DNA from: Bacteroidota bacterium
Lineage (GTDB): Bacteria > Bacteroidota > Bacteroidia > Sphingobacteriales > Sphingobacteriaceae
Direction of reading: 5' to 3'
DNA length: 64,000 nt
Assembly: GCA_026224775.1 (NCBI GenBank)
Contig: JAMFRP010000019.1
Location: 310,001 to 374,000, forward strand
Made by a program: the position numbers and the translations under genes. Every line of letters begins with the position of its first letter. The first letter of the stretch is position 1. Of the stretch, positions 51,203 through 61,378 are shown in pieces. The notes beneath the pieces were generated by a model, which was not told where the DNA came from, searched no databases, and worked only from the letters and a program-made list of their open reading frames with translations.

Positions 51203-52879
51203 ATGAAACACATTATGAATTCAAAGTCAATACTTTTATCATTATCTATAATAGTTTGCCTGTTCAAAGTTTATGATTGCAAGGCACAATATAAAGTGGC
51301 GGAGCAAAACCACCCCCCGCATATTGTAAATATTGTAAACTTTATCCGTTTACTGGAACCGCGCGACCCTAATATTACTGAAGATGTGCTTTATCAAACT
51401 GTGGTAAAACAGGTAGAGTTAATGAAACAGTATCATTTGGGTGGTACTTTCTTATTGCAATATGATGCACTGTTGGATCCGAGATATCAAAAATTGCTTA
51501 AATCACTACCGCGAGATTCGTTTGAAATAGGTGCCTGGTGGGAGATACCTCAACCGCTGGTGGAAAATTCGGGGATGAAATGGCGTGGCCGCTATCCCTG
51601 GGATTGGCGCGCAAACATCGGCTTTTCCACTGGCTATACACCAAAGGAGCGTGAAAAGCTGATAGATACTTATATGCGCGATTTCAAGAAAATATTCGGC
51701 TATTATCCAAAATCAGTGGCCTCGTGGTTTATTGATGCGCATAGTCTTAACTATATGTATCAAAAGTATCATATCGTGGCCTCGGCAAATTGTAAGGATC
51801 AGTATGGAACAGATGGGTACACCCTATGGGGCGGTTACTGGAACCAGGCATATTATCCCAGTAAGCTAAACGCTTATATGCCTGCGCAAAATGAAATTAA
51901 TCAGATACCTGTTCCTATATTCAGGATGCTTGGCAGCGACCCGATTCGGCAATATGGCGATGCACCTGGTAAACAAAGACAGGGGGTAATTACACTAGAA
52001 CCGGTTTATCCGCAAGCTGGTGGCGACTCAACATGGGTTGCCTGGTTCTTTAATGAATTTGTAAACGGAGCATCGATGAACTTCGCCTACACACAGGCCG
52101 GGCAAGAAAACTCTTTCACATGGGATGCTATGCAAAAAGGATTGAAGCTGCAATTTTCATTGATTGAAAAATTACGTAATGAAAAAAAAATCAGGGTGGA
52201 AACTTTGGCCGCATCGGGTAGGTGGTTTAAAGCACATTTCAATGTTACACCGCCAACATCAGTTACTATAAATAACGACTTGCCGGGCGATAGCGGTAAA
52301 ACGGTTTGGTTTGATAGCCGCTATTATCGGGCTAACTTGCTGTGGGAAGATAGATCTCTTCGGTTCAGAGATATCCATTTGTTTAATGAAAAATTTCGTT
52401 CTAGGTATGAAACGCAGGCAGCTACGTCTAATGAATGCTCGTTTTTTACCTTGCCAGTGGTAGATGGTTATTTGTGGAGTGCGCCTGATCAACCAGCGGG
52501 TCTCAGGTTCGAGGCTATGATAGATGGTAAAGAAGTACTGTTAGAAGGTGGTAACCCGGTAATAACAGATAAAACGCCTGGAAAACTATTGGTAAGTTGG
52601 CCTTTGAAAGGGAACAATGGCACTTTAAAAATAGAATTTACCGAAAAACAAATTCAAATGTCTATAGCGGGCAATAAACACCTGGAATGGTTTTTAGATT
52701 TAACAAGTAACGACAAAGTAACATTGCCGTTTACAGCCATTGTTAATAGCCACATTAATGCCACATTTGAAGGTATGAATTATTCGATTACGGCCATTAA
52801 AGGTAAATTTTCCAAATCGGACGGTAGTACCCGATTCCGACTTAAGCCAAGTCAAAATCAAATTACGCTAAATCTATGA
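51203..52879 (+). CDS. Secreted protein of unknown function, possible GH/deacetylase-type barrel
   Basis: A 558-residue secreted protein; translation may start at 51203 or at the ATG at 51215, the signal peptide ending CKAQ. I cannot assign a family. Residues about 30-330 look like a (beta/alpha) barrel of the type shared by polysaccharide deacetylases and GH38/GH57: HIVNIVNFIR, YHLGGTFLLQYDAL, FEIGAWWEIPQP, ASWFIDAHSLNYMY, IVASANCKDQ, LWGGYWNQAY and FINEFV-like WFFNEFVNGASM. Residues about 340-558 are beta-rich. The succession ASxxN...WGGY is also found in the GH38-like protein of this window (YASLKNPNTCWGGY), which supports a distant relation. Its own transcription unit; no operator motif upstream. 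Confidence 0.65.
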   Translation: MKHIMNSKSILLSLSIIVCLFKVYDCKAQYKVAEQNHPPHIVNIVNFIRLLEPRDPNITEDVLYQTVVKQVELMKQYHLGGTFLLQYDALLDPRYQKLLKSLPRDSFEIGAWWEIPQPLVENSGMKWRGRYPWDWRANIGFSTGYTPKEREKLIDTYMRDFKKIFGYYPKSVASWFIDAHSLNYMYQKYHIVASANCKDQYGTDGYTLWGGYWNQAYYPSKLNAYMPAQNEINQIPVPIFRMLGSDPIRQYGDAPGKQRQGVITLEPVYPQAGGDSTWVAWFFNEFVNGASMNFAYTQAGQENSFTWDAMQKGLKLQFSLIEKLRNEKKIRVETLAASGRWFKAHFNVTPPTSVTINNDLPGDSGKTVWFDSRYYRANLLWEDRSLRFRDIHLFNEKFRSRYETQAATSNECSFFTLPVVDGYLWSAPDQPAGLRFEAMIDGKEVLLEGGNPVITDKTPGKLLVSWPLKGNNGTLKIEFTEKQIQMSIAGNKHLEWFLDLTSNDKVTLPFTAIVNSHINATFEGMNYSITAIKGKFSKSDGSTRFRLKPSQNQITLNL

Positions 52880-52924
52880 TTATTAATAGTGTGCGTTATT
52901 TAATTGAAAAGTTGAATGTAGAGA

Positions 52925-52995
52925 AACGAAACTAACTTGTTTTTTAAGAATTTCCTGACAACTAAGCAACATTTCTATGACAAATTAGTTTCGTT
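52925..52995. repeat. 16-base inverted repeat, 39-base spacer
   Basis: AACGAAACTAACTTGT (52925-52940) and ACAAATTAGTTTCGTT (52980-52995) are complementary at 15 of 16 positions. It lies 46 bases after the stop codon of the 51203 gene and 105 bases before the CBM9-like gene; terminator or small insertion remnant. Confidence 0.5.
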
Positions 52996-53100
52996 AAAAC
53001 TTTGGTAGTAACTTCATACCCAATCTAAAAATTGGATTTTACCACATCAAAATCGGGATCCTTTTTATTTTTTCTATTCCAATTATAGACTTTAGTAGAT

Positions 53101-53958
53101 ATGAAAAAAGTACCTTATAGTGTCACAAAACACATTCTCACACTAATGTTAATAAGTGTTCATTTAACACTTATGGCTCAGAAAGCTCAAAATGTCCAAA
53201 TCGGTAACGTATGGGTACCGACCACAATAAAAATTGATGGAAAGCTTACGGAGTGGGGCGAAAGTTTAAAAGCCTATAATAAAAATGTACAGCTTTGGTA
53301 TACTGTAGCAAATGATGACAGAAATATTTACCTCGCTATAAAATCAACAGACTTGGATAATAATAATAAAATCTTAGCAGGGGGGATAAGCTTCACCCTG
53401 AATACAGAAGGAAAGAAAAAGACTAAGAATGCCTTCACCATCACATTCCCCATCATAAAACGCGCTGGTGGCGGTAGAGTAGGACATGGTGGCAGAAGAG
53501 GCGGGTTCGGGCAAGACGATACGCCGGATACAGCCGCCATCGTAACCCAGCAAAATCAAACACTGGCTACAGGTAAAGAAATAAGTGCGCTAGGTTTTGC
53601 AGATATTACAGATACCCTTGTTTCTATTTACAATGAATACGGCATAAAGGCAGCAGCTAATATTGACAGCAAAGGCGTATTGGTTTATGAATTAGCAGTT
53701 CCACTTAGATTGTTGAAGATAGCAGCCGATAATCAAAAAGAATTGGCTTATAATATTAAAATTAATGGTTTATCACTTAGTAGTAGTGGCGGTTTTGGAG
53801 GAAGTAACAGTTTTGGCGGCGGCAGTCGCAATGGTAGTGGTGGCGGCGGCGGTGGTGGCGGTTTCGGTGGAGGCAAAAGCGCAGATGTATCAGACATGAT
53901 GAGTCCTACTGATTTTTGGGGTAAATATACCTTAGCTACCAAAATCACTAATCAATAA
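53101..53958 (+). CDS. Secreted CBM9-like protein with glycine-rich tail
   Basis: A 285-residue secreted protein (signal peptide ending LMAQ). Residues about 40-80 read IKIDGKLTEWGESLKAYN...WYTVANDDRNIYLAIKS, the beginning of a CBM9-like/DOMON-type beta-sandwich. The rest continues this fold with an RGG-type insert (RAGGGRVGHGGRRGGFG, about 121-137) and a very Gly-rich loop near residues 226-262 that includes eight consecutive glycines. It ends 10 bases before the ATG of the outer-membrane barrel gene, so the two are translated together and presumably work together at the cell surface. Ligand unknown; metal or glycan binding are both possible for this domain type. Confidence 0.68.
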   Translation: MKKVPYSVTKHILTLMLISVHLTLMAQKAQNVQIGNVWVPTTIKIDGKLTEWGESLKAYNKNVQLWYTVANDDRNIYLAIKSTDLDNNNKILAGGISFTLNTEGKKKTKNAFTITFPIIKRAGGGRVGHGGRRGGFGQDDTPDTAAIVTQQNQTLATGKEISALGFADITDTLVSIYNEYGIKAAANIDSKGVLVYELAVPLRLLKIAADNQKELAYNIKINGLSLSSSGGFGGSNSFGGGSRNGSGGGGGGGGFGGGKSADVSDMMSPTDFWGKYTLATKITNQ

Positions 53959-53968
53959 CCGGGTGTAT

Positions 53969-56848
53969 ATGAAAAAACTATACCTTTTATTAATTGTGAT
54001 TTTAATTACTCAACAATTGTTTGCCCAAGGTAGCCGTGGAGGGGCTTCAAAAAGCCGGAATTCAGCCCCGCTTCCGCCACCTTTGCCTTTCAGAGAGGTT
54101 AGTGGTATTGTAAAAGATACTGTCGACGACCCGATTGTCGGTGCCGTTGTTACGTTAACTTCCAAAACTGATACCTTTAGAACAGCCACAAATGTTGACG
54201 GTATATTCGTATTTAAAAATGTAAAAGCAGCCACATTTATTCTTTCAATTACTGAAATCGGTTATGTGCCGTCAGCACGTAAATACCTGAATAATGATGC
54301 ATCAAAGAAGGTGGTTCTGGATCCGATCATCCTTAAAGCGGACAACCATATGCTTAAAGAGGTGAAAATAAATGGTACCCCGAGTATCACTTATAAAACA
54401 GATACGGTTGAATATAAGGCAAGTGATTATAAAGTACGTGAAAATGCAACCGTTGATGAATTGCTCCGGAAAATGGAAGGCATGGAAGTAGGCTCAGATG
54501 GTACGTTAACACACCAGGGGCAGCAGGTGATGAAGGCAAGACTAAACGGAAAGGATTATGCGGGTGGGGATGTAGCGCAGGCTATTCAAAATTTACCGGC
54601 CGATATTGTTGAAAAGATACAAATAGTAGATGATTATGGCGATGAAGCTGCGAGAACCGGCGTTAAAGATGGTACCCCGCAAAAGGTATTGAATATAACC
54701 ACCCGGGCAGACCGGTCGGTAGGCGACATTGCCCGTGTAACTGCCGGTGCAGGCAGTGATGACCGTTACGATGAACGCCTGTTTTTACAACGCATAGATG
54801 CTAATCAGCAAATAGGCCTTATAGGAAGTTTCAAAAATACAGTGAACGGTGTAGCCAGTACTGGTATCAATAGCGGTGCGGGAGGTAACTATGGCAGCTC
54901 GAGCAGCAGCGGTGGGAGCGGTGGAACCACGAAGACAGTTACACCTACTCTTAGTTACCGCGATGACTGGGGTAAGAAAATAGAGGTTAACATGAGTTAT
55001 GGCTATACTTATACTGATGTTAATGCGATTAACGAAAGTGATGGCGTACAACTTTATGCTCCCGGAACCATCAACCCGCAAACCGGTAAAGCCTATCCAT
55101 CCGGGGCGAATACGGCTTTTACTAATAATAGTGTGGCAAATAATCTTACCAAATCACACACGGCAAATTTTGATATGGAATATAGCATAGATAGTGCTAA
55201 CTACCTGCGGTTTACGCCTACCTATAGTTTTTCGGGCTCAAATAATGACAATATTTCTCAATATTATCAAACCGGGGTTATTCATCAAACATCACTTGGT
55301 AATACCGACGCAAGCAGCACAGCCCCCAGTTATGGCGCGACACTATTCTACCAGCATATATTTAAAAAGAAGAGGAGGAATATTTCGTTGCAATTGAGTT
55401 ACACTCATACCGACCAGGAGCAAACCAATGAACAGAATAACCATATTTTGTATTACAACGATAGTACAAGTTTAACCACACCTTTTTTAGATTCATTGGT
55501 GCATAGGGTAGTTGAGCGTGGTAATATATCTAATAGTTTCCGAGCGAGTTTAACTTATGTTGAACCTTTAAACCTGGTATCCCAGTTAGAATTTAATTCA
55601 CAGCTTATTTACAGGGGGTACGAAAATAATGCCTTTACCAATAATATTGATAGCCTGAACCGCAGCACACCGATAGATAGTTTAACCAACGTTTATCATT
55701 ATTCATTTACCGAGGCACGTATTGCCTTAAATTACCGGTTGAATAAAACCAATTATAATTTATCACTTGGTGTTACAGCTATACCTACGCTTTTACAAGG
55801 TTCCAGGCAGGGATACTCCGGAAATGTTGATCATTCAGACTTTACCCTGATCCCTATTTTCCGGTATCAGTATTCATGGTCGCGCCAGGAGAAATTTTCT
55901 ATTTATTATACCGGTACACCTACCGAACCTACTTTCAATGAACTACAGCCATATACAGATTTGACTAATCCGCAAAACCCTGTTATCGGTAATCCTGATC
56001 TTAAGCCATCATTTACCAATGCTGTTACAGCTCAATACAATAACTACATAGCCAACTCGCAATTAAATATATCCGCCAATATCAACGCCTCGACGATCGA
56101 CAATCAAGTAATCACAAACAATATATTAGTGCCAATAGATATTACCAGCAATGGTAAAACCACTAAAAGTTTTATTACCGACACCCGCTATCTGAATCTT
56201 AGTGGAGCTTACGCGGTAGCTGGCAATTATAACATTGCAAAGCAGTATGATGATCGCAAATACAACCTGGAGCTAAATGGAACTGTTACCTACGGTTATA
56301 ATATTGCCATGACCAATAATGTGGAAAATTTTTCTACATCATGGAAATTCAATGAACGTTTAGGGCCGCGTATTGATCCTAATGATTGGTTTGAGATTAA
56401 TCCTTATGTTTCTTATAGTGTTACCAAATCCGACAATTCCCTGCCTGATGCACCGGATAACAATGTTAAAGACGCGGCTTTAAGTGTTGATGGAAAAGTA
56501 TATTTATTTCAAACCTGGCTGGTTGGTTACAGTGCAAGTAAAAATTATGTAACGGGTATTAGCTCTAACTTAACAAAAAACCCATTTGTAGTTAATGCTT
56601 ATTTTGAAAAGGAATTGTTCAAAAAAAGGAATGGTATTCTAAGCGTACAATTTTTCGACCTGCTTGATCAAAATAACTTTGTTACCCGCGTAACCACGCC
56701 AACTGGTTATACCGATACTAAATCGAATGCTTTAAGCAGGTATGTAATGGTAAGCTTTCGTATCAATCTTCAAAAATGGAGCGGCGCGGCAAAACGACAT
56801 GGCAAATTGCTGCAACGCAGGGGGGATGGAAGCTTCATAAACGAATAG
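53969..56848 (+). CDS. Outer-membrane beta-barrel protein with carboxypeptidase-regulatory-like domain
   Basis: A 960-residue outer-membrane protein. The ATG at 53969 directly precedes the signal peptide (MKKLYLLLIV..., ending LFAQ); an in-frame GTG lies at 53963. A Pro/Ser/Arg-rich stretch is followed by a carboxypeptidase-regulatory-like domain (about 35-115, VSGIVKDTVDDPIVGAVVTL), a TonB-receptor plug-like region (about 125-245, ENATVDELLRKMEGMEVGSDG, NLPADIVEKIQIVDDYGD) and a long barrel of the outer-membrane beta-barrel family found in Bacteroidota. A Gly/Ser-rich loop occurs near residues 300-320. It differs from SusC and has no SusD partner; substrate unknown. It is coupled to the CBM9-like gene. 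Confidence 0.82.
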   Translation: MKKLYLLLIVILITQQLFAQGSRGGASKSRNSAPLPPPLPFREVSGIVKDTVDDPIVGAVVTLTSKTDTFRTATNVDGIFVFKNVKAATFILSITEIGYVPSARKYLNNDASKKVVLDPIILKADNHMLKEVKINGTPSITYKTDTVEYKASDYKVRENATVDELLRKMEGMEVGSDGTLTHQGQQVMKARLNGKDYAGGDVAQAIQNLPADIVEKIQIVDDYGDEAARTGVKDGTPQKVLNITTRADRSVGDIARVTAGAGSDDRYDERLFLQRIDANQQIGLIGSFKNTVNGVASTGINSGAGGNYGSSSSSGGSGGTTKTVTPTLSYRDDWGKKIEVNMSYGYTYTDVNAINESDGVQLYAPGTINPQTGKAYPSGANTAFTNNSVANNLTKSHTANFDMEYSIDSANYLRFTPTYSFSGSNNDNISQYYQTGVIHQTSLGNTDASSTAPSYGATLFYQHIFKKKRRNISLQLSYTHTDQEQTNEQNNHILYYNDSTSLTTPFLDSLVHRVVERGNISNSFRASLTYVEPLNLVSQLEFNSQLIYRGYENNAFTNNIDSLNRSTPIDSLTNVYHYSFTEARIALNYRLNKTNYNLSLGVTAIPTLLQGSRQGYSGNVDHSDFTLIPIFRYQYSWSRQEKFSIYYTGTPTEPTFNELQPYTDLTNPQNPVIGNPDLKPSFTNAVTAQYNNYIANSQLNISANINASTIDNQVITNNILVPIDITSNGKTTKSFITDTRYLNLSGAYAVAGNYNIAKQYDDRKYNLELNGTVTYGYNIAMTNNVENFSTSWKFNERLGPRIDPNDWFEINPYVSYSVTKSDNSLPDAPDNNVKDAALSVDGKVYLFQTWLVGYSASKNYVTGISSNLTKNPFVVNAYFEKELFKKRNGILSVQFFDLLDQNNFVTRVTTPTGYTDTKSNALSRYVMVSFRINLQKWSGAAKRHGKLLQRRGDGSFINE

Positions 56849-56951
56849 CGTAAAATATTGTAAGTTGGTTATGCTGAATTATTTATGGTGATATATTGAG
56901 TTATCTTTGACAGATATTGGTATTGCATAAATGATTGCTAAATTTATAATG

Positions 56952-56959
56952 TAAATTTG
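56952..56959 (+). promoter_or_regulatory. Possible -7 promoter box of the hybrid sensor gene
   Basis: TAAATTTG matches the TAnnTTTG -7 consensus 19 bases before the ATG at 56979. No TTG is found at the usual 19-23 base spacing; the nearest are at 14 and 26 bases. Confidence 0.35.
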
Positions 56960-56978
56960 ACAGCCAATTATAAGTTTT

Positions 56979-59900
56979 ATGCGTTTGAAGTTAGTTTTAG
57001 TGTTATTCCTAATTTCCGGTGGGTTTTACACTGCACTTGCGCAAAGCAATAAATACCAATTTTCACACCTCGATATCACCAATGGCCTTTCACGCAATCA
57101 GGTAAATTGCATCTACAAAGATTCAAAGGGTTTTATGTGGTTTGGTACCATGGCAGGCCTTAACCGTTATGACGGTTATACCTTTAAAGTATTCAAACAC
57201 ATCGCAAATAATAAAAATTCCATCAACGATGATTATATTGAAAGTATTTACGAAGGCCCAGAGCAAAATCTATGGATAACAACCCGTAATGGGCCTTGTA
57301 TATATAATTTAGCCACTGAGCAGTTTAGCAGCGATCTATCGCCTTGGCTTAAATCATTTAACCTGTCCGGTAGCGATTTTACCAAAATTAAAAAAGACAG
57401 TAAAGGTAATTTTTGGTTTATCTATCCTAGTTCAGGTGCATATCGGTACGATCCGGTTCATAAGCAAACCTATCACTACAGTCATGGTTCAAACTCAAGT
57501 CCGTCACTGTTTTCAAATGATGTTGCTGATATTTCTGAAGATGTAAATGGCGATATGTGGTTTATTTACGGCACAGGCGTTATTGAAAAGCTGGACGTTG
57601 GGCGCAATAAGGTTACCTTCAATAGCAATGTATTAAGCAAAGTAAATAGTGCGAAACCACTGCCTTATTCAATAATGGTAGATAGTGATGGTGACCTTTG
57701 GCTTTATGCATCTGGTGTAAATATGGGGGTATATTATTTTAACCCTCAAAAAAATGTATTGAACCATATTGATAAATCATCAACAGGAACAAGGTTAAAT
57801 GCCGATGTCATCAATAATGTTTATCAGGCTGATGACGGGCTTATATGGATAGCAACTGATCATGGTGGTATAAACCTGGTGAATAAAAAGGAATTTAAGG
57901 TTACCTATTTATTAAATAGGGAGGATGACGCCAAATCGTTAAGTCAGAATAGTGTGGTGCTTTATAAGGATGATTTAGGCATCATGTGGGCAGGCACCTT
58001 TAAGGAAGGTATAAGTTATTATCATAAAAATATTATAAGGTTCCCGCTATACAGGCATTTTACATCCGATCCCTCAAGCCTGAATTTTGAGGATGTTGAC
58101 AAATTTGTTGAAGACAAACAAGGAAATTTATGGATAGGAACCAACGGAGGCGGGTTAATTTACTTTAACCGCAAAACCGGTAAATACACTCAGTATAAGA
58201 ACAACCCACAAAATAGTAATAGCCCTAGTAATGATATAATTGTCAGTATGTGCATCGATCACAACCAGACATTGTGGATAGGTACTTATTTTGGTGGTTT
58301 GGATAGTTTTGATGGCAAAATATTTACCCATTACCACCATGATGACAAAATCGCAACCAGCATTTCCGATGACCGTGTATGGAACATCGTAGAAGATTCA
58401 TCAAACCGCTTATGGGTGGGTACACTTGCAGGCGGGCTTAATATTTTCGATCGTTCAAAAAAAATATTTTTGCATCCTTATAATCTTACCCAAATAAGGT
58501 CGCCCTTTATATCCTCTATTTTTGAAGATAAGGATGGCAATATGTGGATAGGTGGCTACGTAGGTATAGATGTAATAATGAAAAGCACTGGACGCATAAT
58601 ACATTATACACATAACGATAATGATAAGAACAGCCTGATAACTTATAATGTAAACAGCATTACTCAGGATAGCAGGGGGCTGATGTGGATAGCCACACGT
58701 GATGGGTTGAGTATATTAAATTTAAAAACCAATCATTTTACATCATTAACAAAAGAAAACGGGTTACCTGATAATTTTATAATTAATATACTCGAGGATA
58801 ATAGCGGCAAAATGTGGCTGAGCACGTCAAACGGTCTTAGTCGAATTACGTTAACATCAACAGGAAATACTTATAGTTTTCAGATTGAAAATTTTGACGA
58901 AACCGATGGTTTACAAGGACGCGAGTATAATGTAAATGCTGCATTTAAAACAAGCAAAGGTGAACTGATATTTGGTGGGGGACACGGATTCAATCTTTTT
59001 GAACCATCGAGCATAAAACCCAATATCAATAAACCCAACCTCATTTTTACCGATTTTCAACTATTTGGCAAAAGTGTAATAGTTAATGAAGCTGTAAACG
59101 GCCATGTTATTCTCACAAAAGCAATTACAGAAACATCGGCTATAACCCTTAACCACAGCGATAACGTTTTTACCATAGAGTTTGCAGCACTCAATTTCTT
59201 TAACCCGAATAAGGTGCAGTACCAATATATGCTGCAGGGGTTTGATAAAGGGTGGATTACTACAGATAATAACAATCGCAAGGCTACTTATACCAACCTG
59301 GATGCAGGCGACTATACATTTAAGGTAAGGGCCGCTAATCCGGATAACATAGCTAATAAGGATACAATCACACTGAAAATTCACGTGAATCCACCGTTTT
59401 TGGAATCGCCAATAGCCTATGTTTGCTATGTGCTTATTATTATCGGCATCCTTTTGTTTATTCGTCGACGGGGAATCCAAAAAATAAGACGTGAATTTGC
59501 CCTTAAGCAGGAGAAAATGGAAACCCAGCTAATTATTGAGCAGGAGCGGCAGGAAATTGAACGGATGCACGATATTGATAAGCTGAAAACGAAATTCCTA
59601 ACCAACGTTAGTCACGAGTTTAGAACGCCGCTATCCCTGATTATGGCGCCGGTCGACAAAATGTACAACCATACTGTTGATACTGAGCAAAAGTTGCAGT
59701 TGAATATGATCCGTAAAAACGCACGGCGACTGCTCAACCTGGTAAATCAATTGCTCGATTTTCGTAAAATGGAGGTGCAGGAACTAAAACTGCACGCCAA
59801 GTCGGGCGACATTATTAAATTCATTAAAGAGATAAGTTTCTCATTTAGCGACATTGCCGACGAGAAAGGGATTGGTTTTGTTTTTGACACAGAGATAGAA

Positions 59901-61160
59901 TCGCTCAAAACAAATTTCGATCATGATAAGATAGAACGAATATTATTTAACCTGCTCTCCAATGCCTTTAAATTTACACCCAAAGGTGGCCATGTGAGCG
60001 TGCTGGTTAATCTTTGCCACAAAGAACTGGACGCTAAATTGATTGAAATTAAAGTGATAGACACTGGTATAGGTATCGCGAAAGATAAACACGATCGCAT
60101 ATTTGAACGTTTCTTCCAAAATAATCTTCCAGGCTCCATGCTTAACCAGGGCAGCGGTATTGGTTTAGCCATCACTAAGGAGTTTGTAAGCATGCATCAT
60201 GGCAACATTTCGGTAGAAAGCGAACCGGATCATGGAAGTTGCTTCATTATCCATTTACCTGTTTTGGCATTAGATGATATGCAGACTGAGGAATCTTTAG
60301 ATGATATGATAACCAGATCTGATGATGATGCAAAACCGGAAGTAAATCCCGGCAGTCGCCAAAAATCAAATAAAAAACAAAGTGTGTTGCTGGTTGAGGA
60401 TAATGATGATTTTCGGTTCTATTTAAAAGATAACCTGAAAGATAATTATCATGTAATTGAAGCGGTAAATGGTAAAGAAGGTTGGCAAAAAGCACTGGCC
60501 CTGCACCCAGATATTATGGTAAGCGATATCAGCATGCCCGAAATGAATGGTAAAGAACTATGTCACAAGATTAAAAACGATAGCCGCACATCGCATATTC
60601 CCATCATTCTGTTAACTGCGCTCATTGGTGAAGAGGAGGAACTAAAAGGACTTGAAATTGGTGCCAATGATTACATGACCAAGCCATTTAATTTTGAAAT
60701 ACTCGTTTCCAAGATCAGGAACTTGTTGAGTTTACAGGCTACCTTCAAAAAAACATATACGCGTCAACTGGATGTGCAATCGGTAGAACCTGTTTTGCCG
60801 TCAACCGATGAGAAATTTGTTAAAGAGATTATCAAATACATCGGCGATAACATGCTTAACCCGGCCCTTTCTGTTAACGAGCTGAGTCGGCACATGGGCA
60901 TGAACCGTAATACCCTTTATAAAAAGCTGCTAACCATTACTGGCAAGTCGCCAGTAGAATACATCAGGTCGCAACGCCTTAAAAAGGCAGCTCATTTGCT
61001 CGAGCATAGCCAAATGAACATTGCCGAGGTGTCATATGAGGTAGGCTTTAATACTCCTCAATACTTCGCCCGGTCGTTTAAGGATGAATTTAATATGTTA
61101 CCATCCGAATTTGTGCTGCAAAAGCGTGCACAATACCAGCCCACCAGCAATAATTCCTGA
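56979..61160 (+). CDS. Hybrid two-component system sensor-regulator (HTCS)
   Basis: A 1393-residue one-polypeptide signalling protein. Signal peptide 1-21; two-component-regulator propeller repeats about 30-670 (repeated patterns such as DSKGFMWFGTMAGLNRYDG, GNLWIGTNGGGLIYF, NMWIGGYVGIDV), Y_Y_Y-type domain about 700-800, transmembrane helix about 811-831, histidine kinase dimerisation domain with NVSHEFRTPLSL (His879), ATPase domain about 980-1095, receiver domain about 1134-1250 with DISMPEMNG (Asp1183) and TKPFN, and an AraC-type DNA-binding domain about 1290-1390 (LYKKLLTITGKSPVEYIR, EVSYEVGFNTPQYFARSF). All key residues are present. HTCS sense oligosaccharide in the periplasm and activate the PUL genes. 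Its neighbours on both sides (outer-membrane barrel pair; GH74) are candidate targets. Confidence 0.95.
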   Translation: MRLKLVLVLFLISGGFYTALAQSNKYQFSHLDITNGLSRNQVNCIYKDSKGFMWFGTMAGLNRYDGYTFKVFKHIANNKNSINDDYIESIYEGPEQNLWITTRNGPCIYNLATEQFSSDLSPWLKSFNLSGSDFTKIKKDSKGNFWFIYPSSGAYRYDPVHKQTYHYSHGSNSSPSLFSNDVADISEDVNGDMWFIYGTGVIEKLDVGRNKVTFNSNVLSKVNSAKPLPYSIMVDSDGDLWLYASGVNMGVYYFNPQKNVLNHIDKSSTGTRLNADVINNVYQADDGLIWIATDHGGINLVNKKEFKVTYLLNREDDAKSLSQNSVVLYKDDLGIMWAGTFKEGISYYHKNIIRFPLYRHFTSDPSSLNFEDVDKFVEDKQGNLWIGTNGGGLIYFNRKTGKYTQYKNNPQNSNSPSNDIIVSMCIDHNQTLWIGTYFGGLDSFDGKIFTHYHHDDKIATSISDDRVWNIVEDSSNRLWVGTLAGGLNIFDRSKKIFLHPYNLTQIRSPFISSIFEDKDGNMWIGGYVGIDVIMKSTGRIIHYTHNDNDKNSLITYNVNSITQDSRGLMWIATRDGLSILNLKTNHFTSLTKENGLPDNFIINILEDNSGKMWLSTSNGLSRITLTSTGNTYSFQIENFDETDGLQGREYNVNAAFKTSKGELIFGGGHGFNLFEPSSIKPNINKPNLIFTDFQLFGKSVIVNEAVNGHVILTKAITETSAITLNHSDNVFTIEFAALNFFNPNKVQYQYMLQGFDKGWITTDNNNRKATYTNLDAGDYTFKVRAANPDNIANKDTITLKIHVNPPFLESPIAYVCYVLIIIGILLFIRRRGIQKIRREFALKQEKMETQLIIEQERQEIERMHDIDKLKTKFLTNVSHEFRTPLSLIMAPVDKMYNHTVDTEQKLQLNMIRKNARRLLNLVNQLLDFRKMEVQELKLHAKSGDIIKFIKEISFSFSDIADEKGIGFVFDTEIESLKTNFDHDKIERILFNLLSNAFKFTPKGGHVSVLVNLCHKELDAKLIEIKVIDTGIGIAKDKHDRIFERFFQNNLPGSMLNQGSGIGLAITKEFVSMHHGNISVESEPDHGSCFIIHLPVLALDDMQTEESLDDMITRSDDDAKPEVNPGSRQKSNKKQSVLLVEDNDDFRFYLKDNLKDNYHVIEAVNGKEGWQKALALHPDIMVSDISMPEMNGKELCHKIKNDSRTSHIPIILLTALIGEEEELKGLEIGANDYMTKPFNFEILVSKIRNLLSLQATFKKTYTRQLDVQSVEPVLPSTDEKFVKEIIKYIGDNMLNPALSVNELSRHMGMNRNTLYKKLLTITGKSPVEYIRSQRLKKAAHLLEHSQMNIAEVSYEVGFNTPQYFARSFKDEFNMLPSEFVLQKRAQYQPTSNNS

Positions 61161-61197
61161 TAATAATCATTGTATATCAGTTAATTAACTTGATGTA

Positions 61198-61228
61198 AAC
61201 ATTTGTTACATTCAAAATTACAAATGTT
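61198..61228 (+). terminator. Weak hairpin after the hybrid sensor gene
   Basis: AACATTTGT (61198-61206) and ACAAATGTT (61220-61228) are perfect 9-base complements with a 13-base loop, 38 bases after the stop codon; a T-rich stretch follows but no clean T run. Confidence 0.35.
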
Positions 61229-61378
61229 ACTATCATTTTATTGGCTGCCCTATATCTTCACTTTCTGTTATAAACCAATTATTCGTTTCCTAAAAACTAA
61301 TCATTAAATGGTGTTGATGTGTGCATTATTTCCGTGGGCGCTAACTACGCGGCCGTATATTATTATAGTATCTAATTT

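Noticed and set aside
51998..52007. GAACCGGTTT resembling the operator core
   Set aside because: It is inside the coding region of the 51203 gene (codons for Glu-Pro-Val) and lacks the GCTA flank.
53820..53880. Gly-rich run suspected to be a frameshift or low-quality sequence
   Set aside because: The frame continues normally on both sides to a plausible C-terminus, and Gly-rich loops are natural in this protein type.
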